A stretch of DNA of 56,191 nucleotides from Lachnospiraceae bacterium (GTDB lineage: Bacteria > Bacillota > Clostridia > Lachnospirales > Lachnospiraceae): assembly GCA_017962105.1 (NCBI GenBank), contig JAGCVY010000030.1, positions 1 through 56,191 on the forward strand, read 5' to 3'. The notes beneath the pieces were generated by a model. The model was not told where the DNA came from, did no database searches, and saw nothing but the letters and a program-made list of their open reading frames with translations. Numbering within the stretch: position 1 is the first letter of the stretch; each line of letters opens with the position of its first letter. The position numbers and the translations under genes are program-made. Shown piece after piece: positions 18,451-28,074 of this stretch.

Positions 18451-21243
18451 TTATCTGTCACGAATCACATCGATCGGTTTTCTTCTTGCGATTCCCCAGA
18501 TCGGCAGGAAGGTTGCAATGAGCGCAATCCCGATCGAAATGAGGAACAAAAGAAGAACCTGTCTGACGCCGAAGTGCAGCAACATCAGATCCGGCAGATA
18601 GTCCCCTTGAAACGACTTGTTGAGCGCGGATGTTATCAGATATACGATCCCCGAGGAAACAAGCCAGTTAAACACAGCAATGACACCGGTCTCGCACAGG
18701 AAAATCCGGTAGACGTCCAGACTTCTCGCACCCACAGCGCGAAGAACGCCGATCTCCTGTTTTTTGTGGATCACGCTGTTTGCAATAAACACCGCGAATA
18801 GCACAGCGGAAAATACCGCAAATACAATCCCGATCCAGCGCAGATACGGCGACAGATAAGTTGACGCCTCATCCACGGTGCTGATGATATACGTGGATTC
18901 CTGGTTGACTTCCAGAGTCATTCCCTTCTTCATATCGGACTCCCCGTATTCGATCAGCGCGCGGATTTCCCGCTTGGAATCCGGCATATGGCAATACAGT
19001 GTCCGACAGGTTTCCTCCAGTTCCTTCCGATACGTATCCGCCACGGAATCCGTCAGCGCCGCAAACTGCATACCCTCCCGGTAAAATAAGTCTTCCCCGG
19101 AAGATTGCTCGGGAACAAAGATGCCGACGATATCATACGATGCATCCTGCCCGATCCGGAACTTCACTTCCCTGTGTTCCGGAAGAATTTCCGCCAGACG
19201 TTCGGCAATCTCTTTCTCCGGCATATCATACGGATCCACAGAGTCGGTTTTTATATCTGTATAAAACGCGTACAAAAGAGTGTTCAGCGATACCACCGCC
19301 TCGTTCTCTTTCAATTCGCCGGTGTGCCCGGGGATCCAGACAATTCTCTCCGGGATCAGGCCGGAGATGTCGGTGATCCCCTCCACGTATTCATAGTATT
19401 CGTATTCCTCTCCTTCGACACGGCAATACCTTGACTCCGGTTCAAAGGCACCGTACCGGTTTGTACCGATCCGTGAGGAACACCCCGGAGCACAGAACAC
19501 ATAGGACGGTAATCCTTGGTTGCATTCCTGGTGACAGATCATGAGATAAATCTGCTTGACAAGCCGTTCCGCATCGGAAAGGGAATCCCAGCTGTCGGGG
19601 ATCAGTTTCCGGTATCGTTCGATGTCTACGGGGATATCCAAAATACCGCAGATAACCGGCGCCTGTCCGTCCGTTCCCATTGTGGAATACAGCTTTGTAC
19701 CGATCAGATCCTTGTGCTGTTTTCCGGAATATTGTTTCGTATTTCCGTACAGCAGGATGGCATCCGCCGCCAAAGAGGAGATACAAACCTCGTCGGTTCC
19801 GGGTTCCGGAAGTCTTCCTTCCTCGATGGTTATCCCGAGTCCCTCAAGACGGGCCTGATCGATCTCGACGACACCCCACACACGATCCGGGTACACGGCG
19901 GATTGAAAGTCCGTCCGGTAGTCGTAAGCTCTTGAGGTATCCGAGCTATCGATAAACATCAGCCGGGTCCACTTATTTGCAGCCGGGATTATTGTCTGTC
20001 CGGTGATCTCCTCGAGTTTTCGGATCTCCTCATCGGTAAAAGTATCGTCCGGGTATTCTTCAAAGCTGTAATTGTAAGAACCGTAGAAATCAAAGGATTT
20101 ATTGATTTTAAGATAACTTACCTTTGATTCCCACACGGTGTCCGTCATGCAGGTGATCTTGTCGAAGGAATAAAACACATCGGCCATACCGAACAGTACA
20201 AAAGCCACGACGGACAGAACGACCGTGAAGAACAGCGTTACTTTTTTGTGCTTTAAGGAATTTAAACCGATCCCGAAACTCCTCTTCCATGGAAGCTTCG
20301 ACTTTACGGGGGTAAACTCCGTCTTCTCCGGCGTGATCGCGGCTTCATCGGTATCCCGGAAACGGTCTTCCTTCGGGAGCAGACGCGTTCCCTCAAGGAG
20401 AAGGACATTGTTATCCTTCTGGAGTTCAAGGAACCGGTTGATCTTCCTTCGGTCCTCCTCCGTCAGCTCGTACCGGTTCGCGACCGTGAGACCGTCCTTG
20501 TCGGCACGGATCCCGTCCTCCGGACGAAACTCGATCCGCTCTGTGGGATCTTCCTCAAGATCCTCCAAAGAGGCAAGCTCCACGTCGGAGATCACCCGTC
20601 CGTCGGCAAGTTCGATAATACGGTCGGCGTACTGTTCCGAATAGTCGCGGTCATGCGAAACGATGATGACGAGTTTTCGTTTCGACAGTTTCTTTAACGT
20701 TTCAAACACCTGTCGTCCCGTGGCACTGTCAAGGGCTCCCGTCGGCTCATCGGCGAGTATGATGTCCGGATCCTTAATCAACGCTCTTGCGATCGCCACT
20801 CTCTGAAGCTGACCGCCGGAGAGTTCGTTCGGCTTGCGCTTTGCGTACTCCGAGAGGTCAACCTCCGCAAGGATTTCGTTGATGCGGTCGTTGGTCGCAC
20901 GGATGCCCTGCAGTTCCAGGGCGAGGGCGATGTTCGCACCGACATTGAACTCCGGCAGGATATTGTAGTCCTGAAACACAAATCCGACGTAAGTGTTCCG
21001 GTAGGAATCCATCATGGAGTTGGAGAACTCCTTCGTGGATGTCCCGTTGATCAGTATTTCTCCGGAATCATAGCGGTCAAGTCCGCCCAGAAGGTGCAGA
21101 AGCGTCGATTTGCCGCTTCCCGACCGTCCGAGCAGAAACACCATGCCGCGCTCCGGAAACCGTAAGGAAATGTCCTTCGTCGCCTCGACGCTGACACCGT
21201 CCTTTGACCGGTAAGTCTTGCACAGATTTCTTACCTCAAGCAT
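18451..21243 (-). CDS. ABC exporter: fused ATPase-FtsX permease (MacB-like), first of a tandem pair
   Basis: 930 residues. It opens MLEVRNLCKTYRSKDGVSVE, nearly the same as its downstream neighbour. ATPase motifs are intact: GRSGSGKST, NELSGGQLQRVAIAR, IILADEPTGALD, SHDRDYSEQYADRI. A linker rich in Glu and Arg (about 230-315) precedes helix 1 (FTVVLSVVAFVLFGMADVFY) and an external domain of about 430 residues. The FtsX core has the helix pair around WIGIVFAVFSAVLFAVFIAN and the ending RRKPIDVIRDR. The external domains of the two copies differ far more than the ATPase and helices, which suggests an old duplication with specialised substrate-facing parts. It lies 38 bases after mutS, but its role is not obviously linked to repair. 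Confidence 0.9.
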   Translation of the reverse strand: MLEVRNLCKTYRSKDGVSVEATKDISLRFPERGMVFLLGRSGSGKSTLLHLLGGLDRYDSGEILINGTSTKEFSNSMMDSYRNTYVGFVFQDYNILPEFNVGANIALALELQGIRATNDRINEILAEVDLSEYAKRKPNELSGGQLQRVAIARALIKDPDIILADEPTGALDSATGRQVFETLKKLSKRKLVIIVSHDRDYSEQYADRIIELADGRVISDVELASLEDLEEDPTERIEFRPEDGIRADKDGLTVANRYELTEEDRRKINRFLELQKDNNVLLLEGTRLLPKEDRFRDTDEAAITPEKTEFTPVKSKLPWKRSFGIGLNSLKHKKVTLFFTVVLSVVAFVLFGMADVFYSFDKITCMTDTVWESKVSYLKINKSFDFYGSYNYSFEEYPDDTFTDEEIRKLEEITGQTIIPAANKWTRLMFIDSSDTSRAYDYRTDFQSAVYPDRVWGVVEIDQARLEGLGITIEEGRLPEPGTDEVCISSLAADAILLYGNTKQYSGKQHKDLIGTKLYSTMGTDGQAPVICGILDIPVDIERYRKLIPDSWDSLSDAERLVKQIYLMICHQECNQGLPSYVFCAPGCSSRIGTNRYGAFEPESRYCRVEGEEYEYYEYVEGITDISGLIPERIVWIPGHTGELKENEAVVSLNTLLYAFYTDIKTDSVDPYDMPEKEIAERLAEILPEHREVKFRIGQDASYDIVGIFVPEQSSGEDLFYREGMQFAALTDSVADTYRKELEETCRTLYCHMPDSKREIRALIEYGESDMKKGMTLEVNQESTYIISTVDEASTYLSPYLRWIGIVFAVFSAVLFAVFIANSVIHKKQEIGVLRAVGARSLDVYRIFLCETGVIAVFNWLVSSGIVYLITSALNKSFQGDYLPDLMLLHFGVRQVLLLFLISIGIALIATFLPIWGIARRKPIDVIRDR

Positions 21244-21281
21244 AAATTACTCCCCCATACTCCGGCTTTCGCCTTATATCA

Positions 21282-23951
21282 TTAACCGATCCGGTTAATC
21301 TCATCCTGAATGCGGAACAGGAAATTCAACGCGTCGATGGGCGTCATTCCCTGCAGATCGATCTCTCTGATCTTCTCGGCAATTTCCGCATATGCGCTGT
21401 TGCCGAACAGTGACATCTGGTTCGGTGCAGCGTCCTTATGTTTCGGAACCCATCCGCTCTGCTCCCCGGGATCCGGCACACGGACTTCCGCCTGACGGAA
21501 CACTTCCCTTGCCCGCTCGGCAATATCGTTCTGCATCAACTGCTCGACAAGCTCCTCCGCGCGCCGTAAGACCGGCTCCGGCACGCCCGCAAGCCGTGCT
21601 ACCTGAATACCGTAGCTCTTGTCAGCGCCGCCGCGGATGATTTTCCGAAGAAAGACGATGGTGTCGCCCTGCTCCTTCACGGCGATACAGTAGTTGCAGA
21701 CGCCGTCGAGTTTGCCCTCAAGCTCCGTCAGCTCGTGGTAGTGTGTGGCAAATAAGGTCTTGGCTCCGATCAGCCTCTTGTCTGCGACGTGTTCGATCAC
21801 GGACCACGCGATGGAGAGTCCGTCGAAGGTCGAGGTGCCGCGCCCGATCTCATCAAGGATCAGAAGGCTGTTCTTGGTTGCATTCTTGAGAATATTGGCC
21901 ACCTCAGTCATCTCAACCATGAAGGTGGACTGTCCGCTGGCCAGGTCATCGGAGGCACCGACGCGGGTGAAAATGCGGTCGACGATCCCGATGTCCGCCT
22001 CCCTCGCGGGCACAAAGCTTCCGATCTGCGCCATGAGAACGATCAGCGCCGTCTGACGCATATAGGTGGATTTGCCGGCCATGTTCGGTCCGGTGATGAT
22101 TGCCACCCGGTTTGCGTCGTTATCCAGTTCGGTGTTGTTGGCCACGAAGGTTCCGCCGGGAAGCATCTGCTCCACAACGGGATGACGGCCGTCGACAATG
22201 TGGATCCGTCCCTGCTTGTTGATCTGCGGGCAGGTGTAACGATTTCGCTCCGCGACATAGGCGAGGGACGCCAGAGCGTCGATCATCGCCACCGCCTTCG
22301 CGGTCTTCTGGATCCTTGTCACCTCCGCGGAAACCGCATCCCGGACATCCGAGAACAACCGGTATTCCAAAGCGTTCAGGCGGTCTTCGGCGTTTAATAT
22401 GGTATCCTCCAGCTCCTTCAGTTCCGGCGTCGTGTACCGCTCCGATCCGGAGAGCGTCTGCTTGCGTTTCCAGGATTCCGGCACAAGCTCGCGGAAGGAG
22501 TTGGTAACCTCCAGAAAATACCCGAACACATTGTTGTATTTGATCTTCAAGTTGCGGATCCCGGTGGCGTCCCGCTCTCTCGCCTCCAGTTCCGCCAGCC
22601 AGGTCTTCCCCTGGGTCTTCGCCTGGCGGAGGCGGTCCACCTCCTCGTTGTACCCGTCGCGGATCATTCCGCCTTCCTTGACGGACAGCGGCGCGTCTGG
22701 ATGGATCGCATTCGCGATGAGCTCCTGCAGGTCCTCCAACGTGTCGAGATCATCCAGTTCACTCCGCAGGAGCTTGCTGTGGAAGTCCTTAAGAAGCCTC
22801 TTGATGTGCGGCAGCATCGCAAGGGAGGAGGAAAATGACAACAGATCCCTCGGGCTTGCGCTCTGGTAGCTCACGCGGCAGATCAGTCTTTCAAGGTCAT
22901 ACACGGCATTTAAATATTCACGCACCTCATCGCGGGTCATGACATTCTCATTGAACTCCGCGATGGCGGTCTGCCTTGCAACGATATCCTCCTTCTTGAG
23001 GAGGGGCTGTTCGAGGAACAACCGCAGGAGTCTTGCACCCATCGCCGTCTTCGTGCGGTCCAAAACCCACAGGAGAGACCCGCGCTTCTGCTTCTCGCGA
23101 AGCGTCTCCGTAAGCTCCAGGTTTCTTCTCGTCGCGGAATCGATCACCATAAACCGCTCCGCGGCATAGGGCTGCAGCTTCGTAATGTGGGACAGCGACG
23201 TCTTCTGCGTCTCATAGAGATACGCCAGCACCGCGCCTGCCGTATTGGCCCCGGTATCCATGTTTCCGAGTCCTAACGTGTACAGATTGCTCACATGAAA
23301 ATGCGTCAGGAGAAGCCGTCCGCATACCTCCGGGTCGTACAACCGGTCCGTCAGGGTCGTGATCGCGATCCCGAGACGGTTTTTAAGGTCCTCGGTGTCC
23401 AGGCCGGAGATCAGAAACGCCGGGTTGCAGACAATCTCCGAGGGGGAGAACTTCGTGATCTCATCGAACACTTTTCTCGGGCTTTTCACCTCGGTGACAA
23501 AGTAGTCGCCGGTGGACACATCCACCGTGGAAATGCCGAAGGTTTCATCCATCCACAGGATTCCCATCAGGTAGCGGTTGACGGACTCATCCATCCCCTG
23601 CCCGAGGATGTTGGTACCCGGCGTTACGATGCGGGTCACATCCCGCTTTACCATGCCCTTGGCTTCCTTCGGGTCCTCCAGCTGCTCGCAGATCGCCACC
23701 CGGTATCCTTTGTCCACCAGACGGGAAATATACGTGTCCGCCGCGTGAAACGGCACGCCGCACATCGGCGCGCGCTCCGGGAGACCGCAGTCCCTTCCGG
23801 TGAGCGTCAGTTCCAGTTCGCGGGACGCGATCTCCGCATCCGAGAAAAACATTTCATAAAAATCCCCGAGGCGGTAAAACACGAGACAATCGCTGTATTT
23901 GCTCTTGATCTCCATGTAATGCTGCATCATCGGTGACAGGGTTTCTTTCAT
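21282..23951 (-). CDS. mutS: DNA mismatch repair protein MutS
   Basis: 889 residues, full length. The mismatch-reading motif GDFYEMFFSDAE (Phe-x-Glu) is near residues 29-40. The ATPase has GPNMAGKSTYMRQTALIVLM, a STFMVEMTEVANIL segment and Walker B ILDEIGRGTSTFDGLSIAWS. Downstream are the FATHYHELTELE motif and a C-terminal helical tail ending NFLFRIQDEINRIG. It recognises mispairs and recruits MutL; no mutL lies next to it in this window. It is preceded by RNase HI (47-base gap) and a MutS-related membrane protein. Confidence 0.98.
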   Translation of the reverse strand: MKETLSPMMQHYMEIKSKYSDCLVFYRLGDFYEMFFSDAEIASRELELTLTGRDCGLPERAPMCGVPFHAADTYISRLVDKGYRVAICEQLEDPKEAKGMVKRDVTRIVTPGTNILGQGMDESVNRYLMGILWMDETFGISTVDVSTGDYFVTEVKSPRKVFDEITKFSPSEIVCNPAFLISGLDTEDLKNRLGIAITTLTDRLYDPEVCGRLLLTHFHVSNLYTLGLGNMDTGANTAGAVLAYLYETQKTSLSHITKLQPYAAERFMVIDSATRRNLELTETLREKQKRGSLLWVLDRTKTAMGARLLRLFLEQPLLKKEDIVARQTAIAEFNENVMTRDEVREYLNAVYDLERLICRVSYQSASPRDLLSFSSSLAMLPHIKRLLKDFHSKLLRSELDDLDTLEDLQELIANAIHPDAPLSVKEGGMIRDGYNEEVDRLRQAKTQGKTWLAELEARERDATGIRNLKIKYNNVFGYFLEVTNSFRELVPESWKRKQTLSGSERYTTPELKELEDTILNAEDRLNALEYRLFSDVRDAVSAEVTRIQKTAKAVAMIDALASLAYVAERNRYTCPQINKQGRIHIVDGRHPVVEQMLPGGTFVANNTELDNDANRVAIITGPNMAGKSTYMRQTALIVLMAQIGSFVPAREADIGIVDRIFTRVGASDDLASGQSTFMVEMTEVANILKNATKNSLLILDEIGRGTSTFDGLSIAWSVIEHVADKRLIGAKTLFATHYHELTELEGKLDGVCNYCIAVKEQGDTIVFLRKIIRGGADKSYGIQVARLAGVPEPVLRRAEELVEQLMQNDIAERAREVFRQAEVRVPDPGEQSGWVPKHKDAAPNQMSLFGNSAYAEIAEKIREIDLQGMTPIDALNFLFRIQDEINRIG

Positions 23952-23998
23952 TTGGTTACCGCTTTCCTGTTCGATATAGTTCTGTGGTGAGGCGAACG

Positions 23999-24742
23999 TT
24001 ACTGTCCGTCCTCCTCCGCGTAGTACGCTTCTTCCATCTGTTCCAACAGCTCCATCTCCGCGTCGATTTTCGCGCGGAGCACCTCGAGTTTGGAATAAAA
24101 ATCCTCCCGGGATATTTTGCCGTCGGAAAATGCGGTGAGGCAGTCCAATGCTGCATTCCAGCTGTCCTCCGCCGCGGCCGTCGTCTCCTTCGTGATCGTT
24201 GCCGGTCCCGCGGAATCCGCTGTAACGACGGTTTCCTCCTGGGGCGCAAGCTTCGGATTCCGCAGATCCCCTCCGTCGTCGACAAAGAGCATCTTACTGT
24301 CAGCCGCAGATGTCGCCAGCTCGTCGCAGCGCTCATTTTCCGGATGACCGTTATGTCCCTTCACCCAGATAAACTCCGTCTCGTGGCGATCCACCTGTTC
24401 CATCAGGCGTCTCCACAGAAGGTCGTTTTTCACGAGGTCGCCCTGCTTGTTGCGGTACTCATGGGTTCGCCAGTAGTACGCCCATCCCTCGTTAAATGCG
24501 TCCACGAGGTATTTGGAGTCCGAGTACAGCGTTACCTTGCACGGAACCTTCAGGTTCTCCAGAGCGATGATCGCTCCCATCAGCTCCATCCGGTTGTTGG
24601 TGGTCACGGTAAATCCCGCGGAATACTCCCGCTCATACACCTTGCCGCCGGCATCCGTGTACCGCACTACCGCGCCGTAGCCGCCGGGGCCGTTGGGGTT
24701 TCCCCTTGCCGCACCGTCCGTGTAAATCGTGACTTCAGGCAT
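23999..24742 (-). CDS. rnhA: Ribonuclease HI with a C-terminal helical extension
   Basis: 247 residues. Residues 1-150 are RNase HI: TIYTDGAARGNPNGPGGYGA (first Asp), NRMELMGAI (Glu), LYSDSKYLVDAFNEGW (second Asp), WVKGHNGHPENERCDELA (His loop and last Asp). It cleaves the RNA strand of RNA-DNA hybrids. A roughly 95-residue tail follows: a Thr/Ala-rich linker, then a charged helix pair (about 200-245: LTAFSDGKISREDFYSKLEV, then an acidic coiled coil). Standard bacterial RNase HI is about 150 residues, so the tail is extra. ATG 24742 overlaps the stop of the upstream MutS-like gene by 8 bases. Confidence 0.95.
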   Translation of the reverse strand: MPEVTIYTDGAARGNPNGPGGYGAVVRYTDAGGKVYEREYSAGFTVTTNNRMELMGAIIALENLKVPCKVTLYSDSKYLVDAFNEGWAYYWRTHEYRNKQGDLVKNDLLWRRLMEQVDRHETEFIWVKGHNGHPENERCDELATSAADSKMLFVDDGGDLRNPKLAPQEETVVTADSAGPATITKETTAAAEDSWNAALDCLTAFSDGKISREDFYSKLEVLRAKIDAEMELLEQMEEAYYAEEDGQ

Positions 24743-26414
24743 GGTCTTCCTCCTTCAAAAATCGGTTTGCATCCGCAAGGGCTCCATCGCAGATTTCCTC
24801 CGGATACCCGAACAGTCTAAGCAGAAGAATGGCGTTTCTCGACGTCGCCTTGCCTTCCTTCAGCTTGTAATCGAAGGACAGTTCCTCGGCGGTGACGGTC
24901 TCGCTGAAATGGTACATGGAGAAGCAGTCCGCAAGGATGTCCGTAAGCTCCAGATCATGGGTCGCCGCAAAGCAATGGACGCCCTTCTCCGCAAGGTAGC
25001 GAAGGATCCGGCTGGAGGCCGCGATCCGTTCCGCTGTGTTGGTTCCCCGGAGCACCTCGTCAACGAAGCACAGCACCGGTTCCTCCTCTTCCGCCGCATC
25101 CAATATGCGCTTTAAGGAGCGGATCTCCACGATGTAGTAGCTCTCCTTCGCCGCCAGGTCGTCCCGCAGCGCCATGGAGGAGAAGATGCGGTAGTACATG
25201 CCCTTGTATGCTTTTCCCACAACGGTGTGAACGGTCTGGGCCAGGATCGCATTGATGGCCACCGTCTTTAAGAAGGTGGATTTGCCCGAAGCGTTGCTTC
25301 CGGTGAGAAGCAGGCTTCCCGCTTCCGTCAGAGAGTTCGGAACGGGCTCCGCGATCATCGGGTGACACAGGTCGGTAAATTCCAGCGGCGTCTCCTCCTG
25401 CACAAGCTCCGGCAGGCACCACCCTTTGCCGAGATATGCCCGGTACGACGCAACGGCGATGGTCATGTCGATCCGTCCGGTGTCCTCGAACATTCTGCGG
25501 ATTTCCGGGATACGGTTCACAAGGGTCTTGTGCATGAGATTGAACTTGATCAGATCGATATGCGTAAGCATACGGATGTAATCCAACAGCATCTGGCCGG
25601 GATCGCCGCCGGTTAGATCCGTCGAGGCGAGAAGCCATGCTCCACGGCGGAATGTGGCAAACGTCTGCGATTGCTCTTCAAGGCTTTCCAGCTCCAGGGC
25701 AAGCACCGTGTCTCCGGCTTTGACTTCCCTGCTCATCTGATGGATGTTCTCCACCCAGCGGCTCACGAACATCAACGCCTTCAGATACGGTTCGATGGAT
25801 CGTTTTCTTGCGTAGTAGGAGAAAATGCTGAAGCCCACCGACACTGCCGCAACGGCGATACACGCTGTCGTGAACCCCAAAAAGCCGAGGACCGTGGCAG
25901 CGATATATCCGACAACCGGCAGCAGGTGCAGCAGGTTGGAATCCTCCTTCACGCCGTCAAAGCTGGTGAGATACCGGTACAGCGACACATTGGAAATCTT
26001 ACCCATCTTGGCCAGAGCAAGCTGCGTCTCGATGCGGACGTTCTCATTTTCCGAGAAGAGCTTGATCAATGCTTCCCTGCGGTTCAGCTCATCCTCGCAG
26101 AACTCCGGGCGGAACATCGCGGCGAAGAGGTACTCCTCACCCACCGAGCTACAGGTGCGGTTAAGCTCCTTGTACACCCGCTCCATCTCAAGGTCGTTCC
26201 AGGTGATATCGTCAATGTCATACGTTCTTCCGAACAGGGAATCGCGATATGCGCCGAGGGACTCGTACCGTTTCTGCGTCATCTTCGACTTCTGAGGTCC
26301 GCCGAATTCCGCGATCAGGCGTTTCCTCATCTCCCGCAGACGACGGTACCGGTCATAAATCCCGAACACCGTAATTGCGACCAAAATACCGATAACAATC
26401 GCCGCTGTCTTCAT
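24735..26414 (-). CDS. Membrane-anchored MutS-family ATPase
   Basis: 559 residues from ATG 26414 (GAGGG a few bases upstream; a GTG start at 26426 would overlap the uxuB stop). An N-terminal helix (about residues 2-20) is followed by a helical core with another hydrophobic stretch (about 155-200: LLPVVGYIAATVLGFLGFTT and after). The C-terminal MutS ATPase has GSNASGKSTFLKTVAINAIL and Walker B VLCFVDEVLRGTNTAERIAA, with the FAATHDLELT segment. It lacks MutS mismatch-reading domains. Such proteins are widespread in Clostridia and Bacteroidota with poorly known function. The overlap with rnhA and proximity to mutS are suggestive of a nucleic-acid role. Confidence 0.9.
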   Translation of the reverse strand: MKTAAIVIGILVAITVFGIYDRYRRLREMRKRLIAEFGGPQKSKMTQKRYESLGAYRDSLFGRTYDIDDITWNDLEMERVYKELNRTCSSVGEEYLFAAMFRPEFCEDELNRREALIKLFSENENVRIETQLALAKMGKISNVSLYRYLTSFDGVKEDSNLLHLLPVVGYIAATVLGFLGFTTACIAVAAVSVGFSIFSYYARKRSIEPYLKALMFVSRWVENIHQMSREVKAGDTVLALELESLEEQSQTFATFRRGAWLLASTDLTGGDPGQMLLDYIRMLTHIDLIKFNLMHKTLVNRIPEIRRMFEDTGRIDMTIAVASYRAYLGKGWCLPELVQEETPLEFTDLCHPMIAEPVPNSLTEAGSLLLTGSNASGKSTFLKTVAINAILAQTVHTVVGKAYKGMYYRIFSSMALRDDLAAKESYYIVEIRSLKRILDAAEEEEPVLCFVDEVLRGTNTAERIAASSRILRYLAEKGVHCFAATHDLELTDILADCFSMYHFSETVTAEELSFDYKLKEGKATSRNAILLLRLFGYPEEICDGALADANRFLKEEDHA

Positions 26415-26422
26415 CTCAACCC

Positions 26423-28027
26423 TCACACATATTTTTTCAATGCGGCACGGACAGCTCCGGTGCCTGCGAAAAGTTCCTTCGCCATCGCCTCAACACGCTC
26501 TCCGAGGCCGATCTCATACAGATTCACACCGAACACGTCGCTTCGGCTGTAAAGCTTTGCAAGGCAGCTCCAGTCGTTGTCGCCGGAAAGCGACAACCCG
26601 CTCACAATCTCCGAGAGCTCCGCAAGCAGCGGATCCGGGCTCTGTTCAAAGGGCTGGCCTGAATCATCGATTCCGCGAAGATACCGGGCATATCCCGCAA
26701 GTACCAGCGGGATCAGCGTCAGCTTGTCAATGTCAAGTCCGCGGGCTGCATAAGCCTTCAGCGTCTCGCCGAAGCGGATCGGCAGCTTCTGCGACGTATC
26801 GGTGGCGATACGCTGCGGTGCGTCCGGCATAAACGGATTCGGAAGGCGCTTGGTGAGAACCGCGGAGATGAAATCCTCCGGCTTGAGAATCCCGGGGTTC
26901 ACCACCACGGGCATCGCCTCCTCATAGCCCATGCGAGTCACAAGTTTCGAAAGCTCCGCGTCCTTCATCTCCTCGGAGATCAGCGTATATCCGAGAAGGC
27001 ATCCGTAGATGGCAAGCGCTGTGTGTAGCGGATTTAAGCAGGTGCACACCTTCATCTTCTCGACCTTGTCCACGGTCTCTCTGTCGGTGTACAGCACCCC
27101 GCCCTTTTCCATAGGGGGGCGGCCGTTCGGGAACGTATCCTCCACCACGAGGTACTCCGTCTCCTCGGCGTTGACAAAGGGTGCCGTATAAGTGCGGAAT
27201 CCCGTGACGATTATATTGTTGTCCTCAAAGCCGTCGGCTGCGAGCATCTCCTGCACCTTCGCATCCGGTCTCGGGGTGATCTTGTCGATCATGCTCCACG
27301 GGAACGTCACCTTGCCGCTTCTCTCAAGCCAGGTCACGAAGTCACCGGGTACAAGACGCTGCTTGCACCACTCCCTTGCGTAGGTAAACACCGCCTTCGC
27401 AAGCTTGTCGCCGTTGTGGGAGCAGTTGTCCATGCTCGACATTGTGATCGGGTAAGCGCCGGCCTTGAACCGCTCAAACAGAAGAGCCGTAACCTTTCCC
27501 ATGGCGGTCTGCGGTTTCAGCCCGCGGCCACTCAGATCCTCCTCCGCAAAGCGGTTGAAGGAACCGTCGGGATTCCAGAGGGAATATCCCTTCTCCGTGA
27601 TGGTGAAGGTCACCATCTGCAGGGACGGATTTCGGAAAATCTCGGCAAGCCGGTCGAAATCCGCGCTTGCGGGGTCCGCCTTCAGGCTCTCCGCAACACT
27701 TCCGACCACGCGCTTTTCAATGCTTCCGTCCGCCTTCAAAACAACCAGAAGGCTCAGATCATCGTACGGCCGGTAAGCCATATCGATGATGTCGTAATCG
27801 AACCCTTCCGCGACGATCACGCCGGTATCGGCCTCGCCGCGGTTCAGCATTCCCTCGAGCACTGCTGCCGGGAATGCCCGGAAAATGTTGCCTGCTCCGA
27901 AGTGTACCCATGTCGGGTTCGCCTTCGTGCGGGCGATCATCGCCTCTCTGTCATACTGCGGGAGCGCATATCCCTTGGCTTCCCACTCTGCCCTGTTTTC
28001 GGGCTTCACAATCTCTGTCAGTTTCAT
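26423..28027 (-). CDS. uxuB: D-mannonate oxidoreductase (fructuronate reductase)
   Basis: 534 residues from ATG 28027, preceded by AAAAGG. A member of the long-chain mannitol dehydrogenase family: the N-terminal Rossmann segment WVHFGAGNIFRAFPAAVL, VVILV-like strands, the TMSSMDNCSHNGDKL motif and the CLNPLHTALAIYGCLLGY motif of the C-terminal domain. It interconverts D-fructuronate and D-mannonate with NAD(H). Placement directly after uxuA and aguA makes the hexuronate role far more likely than mannitol or altronate use. It ends 8 bases before the MutS-like gene. Confidence 0.93.
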   Translation of the reverse strand: MKLTEIVKPENRAEWEAKGYALPQYDREAMIARTKANPTWVHFGAGNIFRAFPAAVLEGMLNRGEADTGVIVAEGFDYDIIDMAYRPYDDLSLLVVLKADGSIEKRVVGSVAESLKADPASADFDRLAEIFRNPSLQMVTFTITEKGYSLWNPDGSFNRFAEEDLSGRGLKPQTAMGKVTALLFERFKAGAYPITMSSMDNCSHNGDKLAKAVFTYAREWCKQRLVPGDFVTWLERSGKVTFPWSMIDKITPRPDAKVQEMLAADGFEDNNIIVTGFRTYTAPFVNAEETEYLVVEDTFPNGRPPMEKGGVLYTDRETVDKVEKMKVCTCLNPLHTALAIYGCLLGYTLISEEMKDAELSKLVTRMGYEEAMPVVVNPGILKPEDFISAVLTKRLPNPFMPDAPQRIATDTSQKLPIRFGETLKAYAARGLDIDKLTLIPLVLAGYARYLRGIDDSGQPFEQSPDPLLAELSEIVSGLSLSGDNDWSCLAKLYSRSDVFGVNLYEIGLGERVEAMAKELFAGTGAVRAALKKYV

Positions 28028-28074
28028 CGTAACGCCTTTTCTCTTCAAAAGTTTTATCCGGTTGTCCCGGGGAA

